Shown here: in pieces, positions 54,365 through 61,626 of the stretch
How the letters are laid out: each line of letters begins with the position of its first letter
Numbering within the stretch: position 1 is the first letter of the stretch
Source of the DNA: Puerhibacterium puerhi
Lineage (GTDB): Bacteria; Actinomycetota; Actinomycetes; Actinomycetales; Cellulomonadaceae
Assembly (NCBI RefSeq): GCF_009846865.1
Contig: NZ_WUWN01000004.1
Location: 100,223 to 164,222 of the forward strand
Direction of reading: 5' to 3'
Length of the DNA stretch: 64,000 nucleotides
Made by a program: the position numbers and the translations under genes
The notes under the pieces: model-generated
What the model was told of the DNA's origin: nothing
What the model saw: only the letters and a program-made list of their open reading frames with translations
The model's database searches: none

Positions 54365-54557
54365 CCTGGAGCGGAGCGCAGGGTGAGGGCCGAGGTACGA
54401 GGCACTCGCCCGCAGCGGAGCGCAAGGTCGGCGCGACCCTGAGCGGAGCGCGCTGACCTGGAGCGGAGCGCAGGGTGAGGGCCGAGGTACGAGGCACTCG
54501 CCCGCAGCGGAGCGCAAGGTCGGCGCGACCCTGAGCGGAGCGCGCTGACCTGGAGCG
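54361..54557. repeat. 92-bp perfect tandem duplication after ino1
   Basis: Copies at 54361-54452 and 54453-54544 are identical over 92 bases, and 13 bases of a third copy follow (54545-54557). Each unit contains GAGCGGAGCGCAGGG-like segments repeated inside, and the hairpin GGTCG-GCG-CGACC. The first unit begins at the last base before the ino1 TGA stop. It lies between that stop and the terminator at 54576, so it is transcribed. It codes for nothing recognisable. Confidence 0.95.
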
Positions 54558-54575
54558 CAGCTGCTCCACCGCCAC

Positions 54576-54617
54576 GACGGGCGGCCCGGTCCCCACGCGG
54601 GGACGGGGCCGCCCGTC
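54576..54617 (+). terminator. ino1 terminator
   Basis: Arms 54576-54594 and 54599-54617 pair at 18 of 19 positions with a four-base loop ACGC. There is no T-run, as is usual here. It ends 29 bases before the next gene. Confidence 0.75.
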
Positions 54618-54646
54618 GGCGTCTGCGGGCCCCGTAGGGTGAGCGC

Positions 54647-55957
54647 GTGGGTGTCATCTCCGAGCTGCGCGCGCTGCTGCGCCTGCCGGGCTTCCGGAAG
54701 CTCTTCGCCGTCCGTCTCGTCTCGCAGGCGGGCGACGGCATGTTCCAGGTCGGCCTCGCCTCGCTGCTCTTCTTCTCCCCCGAGTCACAGGGTTCCGCCC
54801 CCGCCATCGCCGGGGCGTTCGCCGTCATGCTGGCGCCGTTCACCGTCGTCGGGCCGTTCGCCGGCGTGTTCCTGGACCGCTGGCGGCGCCGGCAGGTGCT
54901 CGTGTGGGGCAACGCCGTGCGCGTCGTCGTCACGCTCGCGATGTCCGGCGCCATGGTCGCGCTCGGCGGCGGCAACCCGTGGGTGCCGGTGCTCGGGCTC
55001 GCGGCCCTGAGCGTCAACCGGTTCCTGCTGGCGGGCCTGTCGGCCGGCATGCCCCGCGTGGTCGACGGCCCGCTGCTGCTCACCGCCAACTCCCTGGCCC
55101 CGACGCTCGGGGCCGGCGCGGCGTTCGTGGGCGGCGGCATCGGGTTCGTGCTCGGCCTGGTGATCGCGCCGGGCCGCGTGCACGACGCCGCCGCGCTGGT
55201 GTGCGCGGCGGTCGTCTTCGCCGTCGCGTCGGCCCTGGCGCTGCGGCTCGCGCCGGACCAGCTCGGCCCGGAGCACCCCGCCCGCGGCGACCTGCGCGGC
55301 GAGCTCGCCGCCGTCGTGCGCAACCTCGCCTCCGGCGCGCGCTACCTCGCCGCCCGCCGCACCCCCGGCCAGGCGCTGCTGGTCATGGCGGCGCACCGGT
55401 TCCTGTACGGCGTCGTGTTCATCGCCTCGATCCTCATCTCGCGCAACCTGCTGTCCGCCCCGGGCGACACGTCGGCCGGCCTCGCGACGTTCGCCGTCGT
55501 CATCGGGCTCACCGGCGTGGGCGGTGCGGGCGCCGTGCTCATCACGCCGACGCTCTCGCGGTACACCGGCCCCCAGGTGTGGATCGCGCTCATGCTGCTG
55601 CTGGCCGCCGCGTCGCAGCTGCTGCTGTGCACGACGCCGGCGCGCCCGGTCGTCTTCGCCGGCGCGGCGCTGCTCGGCCTGGCCGCCCAGAGCACCAAGA
55701 TCGCCGTCGACACGATCGTCCAGCGCGACACCCACGACGACTTCCGCGGCCGCGCCTTCGCCTTCTACGACGTGCTGTACAACGCGGCGTTCGTCGGCGC
55801 GGCGGCGCTGGCCGCGTTCGTGGTGCCCGACGCCGGCTGGTCCCGCGGGCTGTTCGGCGTCCTCGCCGTGCTGTACGTGCTGGTCGCCGCGCTGCTGTGG
55901 CTGCGCGGCGCGCGCGAGCCCCGCGAGGTCGAGCTGCCGCGGGTCACCGCCGGCTGA
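54647..55957 (+). CDS. MFS transporter (MFS_3/enterobactin-exporter-like group)
   Basis: Protein of 436 residues with about eleven to twelve helices. LRLPGFRKLFAVRLVSQAGDG is the start of the MFS_3 group (EntS-like), and GVFLDRWRRRQVLVWGN is its loop motif. QRDTHDDFRGRAFAFYDVLYN is characteristic of the actinobacterial members. GTG at 54647 has no Shine-Dalgarno sequence, but TAGGGT at 54635-54640 lies 6 bases upstream, so the mRNA is probably leaderless. The substrate is unknown. Confidence 0.9.
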   Translation: MGVISELRALLRLPGFRKLFAVRLVSQAGDGMFQVGLASLLFFSPESQGSAPAIAGAFAVMLAPFTVVGPFAGVFLDRWRRRQVLVWGNAVRVVVTLAMSGAMVALGGGNPWVPVLGLAALSVNRFLLAGLSAGMPRVVDGPLLLTANSLAPTLGAGAAFVGGGIGFVLGLVIAPGRVHDAAALVCAAVVFAVASALALRLAPDQLGPEHPARGDLRGELAAVVRNLASGARYLAARRTPGQALLVMAAHRFLYGVVFIASILISRNLLSAPGDTSAGLATFAVVIGLTGVGGAGAVLITPTLSRYTGPQVWIALMLLLAAASQLLLCTTPARPVVFAGAALLGLAAQSTKIAVDTIVQRDTHDDFRGRAFAFYDVLYNAAFVGAAALAAFVVPDAGWSRGLFGVLAVLYVLVAALLWLRGAREPREVELPRVTAG

Positions 55958-55999
55958 CGCCGGAGGTCTCCGTCGCGCGTGACGCGTGGGCCCCGTCGA

Positions 56000-56050
56000 G
56001 CGTCCCGCCCCGTCGCGCTCCGGCGCGCCTTCCGCGACGGAGCGGGACGC
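56000..56050. repeat. large intergenic hairpin sharing a 16-mer with 17939-17954
   Basis: Arms 56000-56017 and 56033-56050 pair at 17 of 18 positions; the 15-base loop contains the palindrome GGCGCGCC. The left arm starts GCGTCCCGCCCCGTCG, found exactly at 17939-17954. It lies 42 bases after the MFS stop in a 257-base spacer and may act as terminator. Confidence 0.75.
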
Positions 56051-56214
56051 CGGCCGCGACGGCACGGCGACCACGGCGACCACCGATGAGTCCGGCGCCG
56101 AAATCAGGTCGACCTGCCGCCGGGGAATATCGCAGGCTCGTGCGACGTCGTAGACATCGGTCGTGCGCAGCGTCGCCGCGGTCGCCCCACCACCTTCCAG
56201 AACCCGGAGGCCCC

Positions 56215-57741
56215 ATGGACGCCGCAGCCGCACCGCCCACCGCCGCCACCGCCGAGCCGGCGGCCGAGCCTCGCACCACCGCACCCGCCCGCGCCGACCT
56301 GCCGGCCGGCGCGCCGCCGTCGGACAAGCTGCCCCGCGAGCACGTCACCGTCATCGCCCTGCTGCTCGTCGCGGCCTTCGTCGTCATCCTCAACGAGACG
56401 ACGATGAGCGTCGCGCTGCCGCCGATCATGGCGGACCTCGGCGTCACCGCCGCCACCGGGCAGTGGCTCACCACGGTCTTCATGCTCACCATGGCCGTGG
56501 TCATCCCGACCACCGGGTTCCTGCTGCAGCGGATCGGCACGCGCGGGTCGTACCTGCTGGCGATGTCGCTGTTCACCGCCGGCACGCTGCTGGCCGCGCT
56601 CGCGCCGGGCTTCGGCGTGCTGGTCACCGCCCGCGTCGTGCAGGCCAGCGGCACCGCGATCATGATGCCGCTGCTCATGACCACCGTGATGAACATCGTG
56701 CCGCCGCACCACCGCGGCCGCGTCATGGGCAACGTCTCGCTCGTCATCGCCGCCGCCCCCGCCATGGGCCCGACGCTCTCGGGCGCCGTCCTGGAGCCGC
56801 TGGGCTGGCGCGGCGTGTTCGGCGTCGTCCTGCCGATCGCCGTGGTCGCGCTGGTGCTGGGCGCGCTCAAGGTGCGCGACGTCTCCGACCGCAGCCGCAA
56901 GCGGCTCGACCTGCTGTCCCTGCTGCTGTCCGCCGTCGGGTTCGGCGCGCTCATCTTCGGGCTGTCCGCGCTGGGCGAGGGCGGCGCGTCGCCGGTGCCG
57001 CCGGTCCTCCCGCTCGTCGTCGGCGCGGCATTCCTCGCGCTGTTCGCGTGGCGCCAGGTGGCGCTGCAGCGGGTCGACGACGCGCTGCTCGACCTGCGGG
57101 TGTTCGCCTCGCGCGGGTTCTCCACGGGCCTGGCCGCGATGGCGGTGAGCATGCTGGCGATGTTCGGCGCGCTGATCCTCCTGCCGCTGATCCTGCAGGA
57201 CGCCATGGGCCTCGAGCCGCTGGCCACGGGCCTGCTCGTGCTGCCCGGCGGGCTGGCGATGGGCCTGCTCGGGCCCGTGGTCGGCAACCTCTACGACCGC
57301 GTCGGCCCGCGGCCCCTGGTGATCCCCGGCACGCTGCTGGTGATCGTCGCGATGGCGGGCATGGCCACCGTGCACGCGGACACCTCGTGGGCCTTCCTGC
57401 TCGCCGCGCACGTGGTGCTCAGCCTGGGCCTGAGCCTCGTGTTCACGCCCCTGTTCACCACCGCGCTGGGGTCGCTGACGCCGAGGTTCTACTCGCACGG
57501 GTCGGCCGCCATCGGCACCGTGCAGCAGCTCGCGGGCGCGGCCGGGACCGCCATGTTCGTGGCCCTGTTCAGCATCCGCTCGCAGGCGCTGGCGGCCGAC
57601 GGCGTCGGCCCCGAGGAGGCGCTCACCGGCGGCGCGCGCCTGGCGTTCGTCGTCGGTGCGGCGGTGATGGTGCTGGCCCTGGTCGTGGGCACCACGCTGC
57701 GCAAGCCGGCGGAGGCCCCGGCGGGTCACGCGGCCCACTGA
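56215..57741 (+). CDS. MFS transporter, DHA2 family
   Basis: Protein of 508 residues with about fourteen helices behind an Ala/Pro-rich cytoplasmic head (residues 1-40). VILNETTMSVALPPIMADLG is helix 1 of the DHA2 group, TTVFMLTMAVVIPTTGFLL helix 2, and GSYLLAMSLFTAGTLLAAL helix 3. It resembles EmrB/LmrB-type exporters. GGAGG is 4 bases before ATG. Its message probably ends in the palindrome at 57788-57846. Confidence 0.93.
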   Translation: MDAAAAPPTAATAEPAAEPRTTAPARADLPAGAPPSDKLPREHVTVIALLLVAAFVVILNETTMSVALPPIMADLGVTAATGQWLTTVFMLTMAVVIPTTGFLLQRIGTRGSYLLAMSLFTAGTLLAALAPGFGVLVTARVVQASGTAIMMPLLMTTVMNIVPPHHRGRVMGNVSLVIAAAPAMGPTLSGAVLEPLGWRGVFGVVLPIAVVALVLGALKVRDVSDRSRKRLDLLSLLLSAVGFGALIFGLSALGEGGASPVPPVLPLVVGAAFLALFAWRQVALQRVDDALLDLRVFASRGFSTGLAAMAVSMLAMFGALILLPLILQDAMGLEPLATGLLVLPGGLAMGLLGPVVGNLYDRVGPRPLVIPGTLLVIVAMAGMATVHADTSWAFLLAAHVVLSLGLSLVFTPLFTTALGSLTPRFYSHGSAAIGTVQQLAGAAGTAMFVALFSIRSQALAADGVGPEEALTGGARLAFVVGAAVMVLALVVGTTLRKPAEAPAGHAAH

Positions 57742-57787
57742 GGCCGCTCCCCGGGCCCGCCCCGGGGACCCAGCGCGGCGCGACCGC

Positions 57788-57846
57788 CGACGGCTAGGGA
57801 AGTGGGACGAAACTCGCGGGGTTTCGTCCCACTTCCCTAGCCGTCG
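57788..57846. repeat. 59-base palindrome, copy 1 (26-bp perfect arms)
   Basis: Arms 57788-57813 and 57821-57846 are perfect reverse complements over 26 bp around the 7-base loop TCGCGGG; the arm core is GGAAGTGGGACGAAAC. It lies 46 bases after the MFS stop and 35 bases before the stop of the minus-strand nuclease-like gene. An almost identical element lies in inverted orientation at 58960-59018. Confidence 0.95.
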
Positions 57847-57881
57847 AGGTCTCTCGTCGTCGAGCGGTCCGGCGCTGCGGC

Positions 57882-58883
57882 TCAGAGGGAGACCCGGCCG
57901 CGGGCCGCGGGACGGCCGGGTCCCCAGTCCTGGCCGCGCAGCACCGGTCGCACGGCCCGCGAGACCGCCCCGGACCACGCGTCCGCCCCGGTGAAGCGGA
58001 GGACGACGTGCCCCGCCGCGACGAGCGGGTTCTGCCGGGCCCGGTCGCGATAGAGGGCCTCGGCCGTCGAGTGCACGGCGGCACCGTCGACCTCCACCAG
58101 CAGCCAGCGGCCCCCGCCCAGGTGCCAGGCCAGGTCGCAGCGCGCCACGACTCTCCCGGCGCCGTCGACCAGCTCGAGCTGCAGCACGTCCGGCGCGACG
58201 CCCGCGTCGATGCAGTCGGCACGCGCCCACGACTCGGCCGGCGACTCGGCGCGGCCGTCGGCCTGCCGCCACCAGTCGTGCGTCCGGGCGACGCCGCGGC
58301 GCCCTCGAGCCAGCGCGTGGGCCCGCTCGAGCCCGGCGACCGTGATCAGCCGCTGGTGCAGGGCGCTGTCCAGCACCGCGAGCGCCGTCCGGCGGTCGAG
58401 CTCGGGCACCGCCTGGGCCAGCGCCGTCTCGATCGGGACGACGAGCCGCCCGCCGCGCAGGTGGAACCCGCGCGGGCTGGTGTACCGGCGCAGGACCACG
58501 CCGTCCTGGGCGCGCCGTTCCCGGCGGTCGCGCCGGGCCACCTCGACGGTCACCTGCGGCGGGAGGCCCTGGACCCCGTGCAGCACCAGGGCCGTCTGCC
58601 CGACGGCGACGACGTCGGACCCGTGCGTCAGCAACCCGAGCCACGCCGCACGACGACGCCGGTGCGCGTGGACGTCGCCTCCCCCGGCCAGGTCGTGGCG
58701 GCGCGCCTCGACCGGGACGGTGATCGTGTCGAAGACGCCGCGCGCCGCCCGGCGCAGGCGCCCGTCGGCCAGCGCCCGGGAGATCCTGCGGTCGTTGACG
58801 CCGGCTCCGCCGAGCTGGCGCCGGGTGATGAGTCCTTCCTGCTGACGCAGCAGGGCGACGACGTCGTCGGGCCACGGCTTCAC
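57882..58883 (-). CDS. AbiEi-like winged-helix / DUF559-like nuclease-fold protein
   Basis: Protein of about 333 residues. Residues 12-50 are an AbiEi-type winged helix (GLITRRQLGGAGVNDRRIS, then GRLRRAARGVF). Residues 60-190 form a middle domain. Residues 225-320 resemble a DUF559/Vsr-like PD-(D/E)XK fold: an early Glu in ESWARADC, Asp in ARCDLAWHLGG, LLVEVDGAAVHS and VLRFTG. Such proteins are often annotated as type IV toxin-antitoxin antitoxins, but no toxin is next to it. The start is uncertain; GTG at 58883 fits conservation. It is bracketed by two inverted palindromes. Confidence 0.8.
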   Translation of the reverse strand: MKPWPDDVVALLRQQEGLITRRQLGGAGVNDRRISRALADGRLRRAARGVFDTITVPVEARRHDLAGGGDVHAHRRRRAAWLGLLTHGSDVVAVGQTALVLHGVQGLPPQVTVEVARRDRRERRAQDGVVLRRYTSPRGFHLRGGRLVVPIETALAQAVPELDRRTALAVLDSALHQRLITVAGLERAHALARGRRGVARTHDWWRQADGRAESPAESWARADCIDAGVAPDVLQLELVDGAGRVVARCDLAWHLGGGRWLLVEVDGAAVHSTAEALYRDRARQNPLVAAGHVVLRFTGADAWSGAVSRAVRPVLRGQDWGPGRPAARGRVSL

Positions 58884-58959
58884 GGGTCGCACGGGACCAG
58901 CGCACCAGAGAACGCGCTGCACCGCGGGCCGCCCTGTGGACAACCCGCCCCTGCGCCGC

Positions 58960-59018
58960 CGACGGCTAGGGAAGTGGGACGAAACCCCGCGAGTTTCGTC
59001 CCGTTTCCCTAGCCGTCG
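58960..59018. repeat. 59-base palindrome, copy 2 (inverted relative to copy 1)
   Basis: Arms 58960-58985 and 58993-59018 pair around the loop CCCGCGA, the reverse complement of the copy 1 loop. Reverse-complemented, the element differs from copy 1 at only two adjacent positions (AC to GT in one arm). In RNA these two become G-U wobble pairs, so the stem stays closed. It lies 28 bases beyond the pcnA stop on the minus strand. Confidence 0.93.
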
Positions 59019-59046
59019 GCCGCACCCGCCCGGCGACCGGCGGTCG

Positions 59047-60519
59047 TCAGCCCTGGGAGGCCTCCTGGCGCTCCGCCCACCAGGCGCGCAGCTCCGCCTC
59101 GGCCCGCTCCTGCCCGAGCGGCCCGTGCTCCATGCGCAGCGCCAGCAGGTGCTTGTACGCCTGCCCCACCACCGGGCCCGGCCTGATGCCCAGCAGCGCC
59201 ATGATCTGCGAGCCGTCCAGGTCGGGGCGGATCGCGTCGATCTCCTCCTGCGCCCGCAGCGCCTCGATCCGCTGCTCCAGGTCCGTGTACGCGTCCGACA
59301 GCCGCTTGGCCTTGCGCCGGTTGCGCGTCGTGGAGTCGGCGCGGGTGAGCCGGTGCAGCCGCTCGAGCAGCGGCCCGGCGTCGGTCACGTAGCGGCGCAC
59401 CGCCGAGTCGGTCCACACGCCGTCGCCGTACCCGTGGAACCGCAGGTGCAGCTCCACCAGCCGGGCGACGTCCTTGACCACCTGCTTCTCGTACTTCAGC
59501 GCCTTGAGCCGCTTGGCCACGAGCTTGGCCCCGACCACCTCGTGGTGGTGGAAGCTCACGCCGCCGCCCGGCTCGAACCGCCGGGTGGCCGGCTTGCCGA
59601 CGTCGTGCAGCAGCGACGCGAGCCGCAGCACGAGGTCGGGCGCCGGCACGGGCCCGTCCGGCCCGGTCTCCTGCGCGATCGCCTGCTCCAGCACCGTCAG
59701 GGAGTGCTGGTAGACGTCCTTGTGCCGGTGGTGCTCGTCGATCTCCAGCTGCAGCGCCGGCAGCTCGGGCAGCACGTGCTCGGCCAGGCCGGTGTCCACG
59801 AGCACCTCGAGGCCCGCCCGCGGCCGGTCGCTGAGCAGCAGCTTGGTCAGCTCGCCCTGCACCCGCTCGGCCGAGACGATCTCGATCCGCTGCGCCATCG
59901 CGACGACGGCCGCCAGCGTGCCCGGCTCGACGGCGAAGCCCAGCTGCCCGGCGAACCGCGCGGCGCGCATCATGCGCAGCGGGTCGTCGTCGAACGAGCG
60001 CTCCGGGGCGATCGGGGTGCGCAGCACGCCGCGGGCCAGGTCCGCCAGGCCGTCGAACGGGTCGACGAACGTGAGGTCCGGCACGCGCACGGCCATCGCG
60101 TTGACGGTGAAGTCGCGCCGCGACAGGTCGCCCTCGAGGGTGTCGCCGAACGCGACGACGGGCTTGCGCGACGCCGGGTCGTACTCGTCGGTGCGGTAGG
60201 TGGTCACCTCCACGACGACGTCGCCCGCGCCGTCGCGCGCGAACCGGCGCGCGCCGATGGTCCCGAACTCCTTGCCGATGTCCCAGTGGGCGTCGCCCCA
60301 GCGTGCGAGCAGCGCCTGGGTCTCGTCGGGCGTGGCCGACGTGGCGAAGTCGAGGTCGTTGCTGGCGCGGCCGAGGAAGGCGTCGCGCACCGGTCCGCCG
60401 ACGAGCGCCAGTTCGTGCCCGGCGGCGCGGAACAGCTCGCCCAGCTCCAGAGCGGCCGGCGCCATCGTGGTCAGCACGCCGAGGGCGCGGCGCAACAGGT
60501 CCTGCTCAGGGGTCGACAC
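59047..60519 (-). CDS. pcnA: CCA tRNA nucleotidyltransferase (PcnA-like)
   Basis: Protein of 490 residues. The class II nucleotidyltransferase head holds ELALVGGPVRDAFLGR, then SNDLDFATSATP with the metal-binding DxD, RRDFTVNAMAV, and DDPLRMMRAARFAGQLG. An HD domain follows with LLHDVGKP near residue 290, as in the CCA enzymes of Actinobacteria. It adds or repairs the CCA end of tRNAs. GTG at 60519 is preceded by CGGAGG. It is divergent from the NUDIX gene, the conserved pcnA | mutT order. Confidence 0.95.
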   Translation of the reverse strand: MSTPEQDLLRRALGVLTTMAPAALELGELFRAAGHELALVGGPVRDAFLGRASNDLDFATSATPDETQALLARWGDAHWDIGKEFGTIGARRFARDGAGDVVVEVTTYRTDEYDPASRKPVVAFGDTLEGDLSRRDFTVNAMAVRVPDLTFVDPFDGLADLARGVLRTPIAPERSFDDDPLRMMRAARFAGQLGFAVEPGTLAAVVAMAQRIEIVSAERVQGELTKLLLSDRPRAGLEVLVDTGLAEHVLPELPALQLEIDEHHRHKDVYQHSLTVLEQAIAQETGPDGPVPAPDLVLRLASLLHDVGKPATRRFEPGGGVSFHHHEVVGAKLVAKRLKALKYEKQVVKDVARLVELHLRFHGYGDGVWTDSAVRRYVTDAGPLLERLHRLTRADSTTRNRRKAKRLSDAYTDLEQRIEALRAQEEIDAIRPDLDGSQIMALLGIRPGPVVGQAYKHLLALRMEHGPLGQERAEAELRAWWAERQEASQG

Positions 60520-60562
60520 GACCTCCGAGTCTCCCAGATCCGGGGGCGGGTCGCGTACTCGG

Positions 60563-60576
60563 TAGGGTTGTCCACA
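60563..60576 (+). promoter_or_regulatory. -10 box of a leaderless transcript overlapping a perfect DnaA box
   Basis: TAGGGT (60563-60568) lies 7 bases before ATG at 60576, so the NUDIX mRNA should be leaderless. TTGTCCACA at 60568-60576 exactly equals the actinobacterial DnaA-box consensus and covers the start site between pcnA and the NUDIX gene. Confidence 0.5.
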
Positions 60577-61622
60577 TGTCTTCCCCGGCGCAGGCGAACG
60601 GAGGTCCTGGGCACACCGGGCGTCCCGCCCCCAGGCCTGCGCCGCGTCCGGGACCCCCGCGCGCCGCCGGCGCGCGGCCCGCGCCCGGGCCGTCGACGCA
60701 GGCCGACGGCGTCGCGGTCCCCGCGGTCGACGGCGTCTCCGACGGCGTCCCCGGCCGGTCGCCCGACCGCGTCCCGGGGCCCGTGCCCGACGGCGTCCCG
60801 CGGCCCGCGCCGGACGACGGCGGCACCGCACGCCCCGCGGCGCTCCCGTCCGACGGGCGCCCGAAGCCGGGGCCGCCCCGACCCGCGAGCGCGCGGCCGG
60901 GCGGCTCCACCCCGCCGCCCCGCACCGTCGCCCCCGGCACGGCCACCCCCGGCGCCACCCCCGGCTCCGCCCCTGGCACGGCCACCCCCGCGACCGTGCG
61001 CCCGGCCCGCCGCCCGTCGCACAGCGGCCGCCCCGTGCCGCCGGGCGGCAGCCCGCTGCGCGTCGACCCCTCCACCCTGCGGCCGGCCCCCGGCGCTCCC
61101 CCGGGCTCGGGCGGCCTCGGCCCGCTGCCGCCCACCACCCCGCCGCAGCAGCACCTGCCGGTCGTCGAGGAGACCTCCGCCGGCGGCGTCGTCGTGCGCG
61201 CCACGGCCGACGGGCCGCACGCGGCGGTCATCGTGCGCCGCAACCGCGCGGGCCGCCTCGAGTGGTGCCTGCCCAAGGGGCACCTCGAGGGCGTCGAGAC
61301 GCCGCCCGAGGCCGCGGTGCGCGAGGTGCGCGAGGAGACCGGCATCGTGGGGCGCATCCGCACCACGCTCGGCATCATCGACTACTGGTTCAGCGGCGAG
61401 ACGCGCCGCGTCCACAAGGTGGTGCACCACTACCTGCTGACGATGACCGGCGGCCACCTCACCGTGGAGGGCGACCCCGACGGCGAGGCCGAGGACGCCT
61501 TCTGGGTGCCGGTGGCCGAGCTGCCCCAGCGCCTGAGCTACCCGAACGAGCAGAAGCTCGCCGTCGTCGCCCAGCAGCTGCTCGCCCGCGACCCGGGCCT
61601 CGCGCACGGCGCCGGGGAGTGA
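60576..61622 (+). CDS. NUDIX hydrolase with long proline-rich head (MutT4-like)
   Basis: Protein of 348 residues. Residues 1-195 are a Pro/Gly/Ala-rich disordered head with repeated GVPGR/GVPRP-type segments. Residues 200-340 are a NUDIX domain: TSAGGVVVRA, LEWCLPKGHLEG at the start of the Nudix box and AAVREVREETGI with its glutamates, then WFSGETRRVHKVVHHYLL. Gene position between pcnA and a DUF6049 gene matches mycobacterial mutT4. The enzyme likely removes nucleotide or diadenosine polyphosphate derivatives. The head is longer than usual. Confidence 0.92.
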   Translation: MSSPAQANGGPGHTGRPAPRPAPRPGPPRAAGARPAPGPSTQADGVAVPAVDGVSDGVPGRSPDRVPGPVPDGVPRPAPDDGGTARPAALPSDGRPKPGPPRPASARPGGSTPPPRTVAPGTATPGATPGSAPGTATPATVRPARRPSHSGRPVPPGGSPLRVDPSTLRPAPGAPPGSGGLGPLPPTTPPQQHLPVVEETSAGGVVVRATADGPHAAVIVRRNRAGRLEWCLPKGHLEGVETPPEAAVREVREETGIVGRIRTTLGIIDYWFSGETRRVHKVVHHYLLTMTGGHLTVEGDPDGEAEDAFWVPVAELPQRLSYPNEQKLAVVAQQLLARDPGLAHGAGE

Positions 61623-61626
61623 CGAC

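Noticed and set aside
57882..58883. Complete AbiE-type toxin-antitoxin pair
   Set aside because: Only the AbiEi-like winged helix is found. No AbiEii-like nucleotidyltransferase gene is adjacent, and the carboxy-terminal part looks like a nuclease fold instead.
58935..58943. TTG start with a coincident perfect DnaA box TTGTCCACA upstream of the nuclease-like gene
   Set aside because: A start there adds 20 residues outside the conserved fold and has no ribosome binding site. A single box away from the origin has little weight alone.
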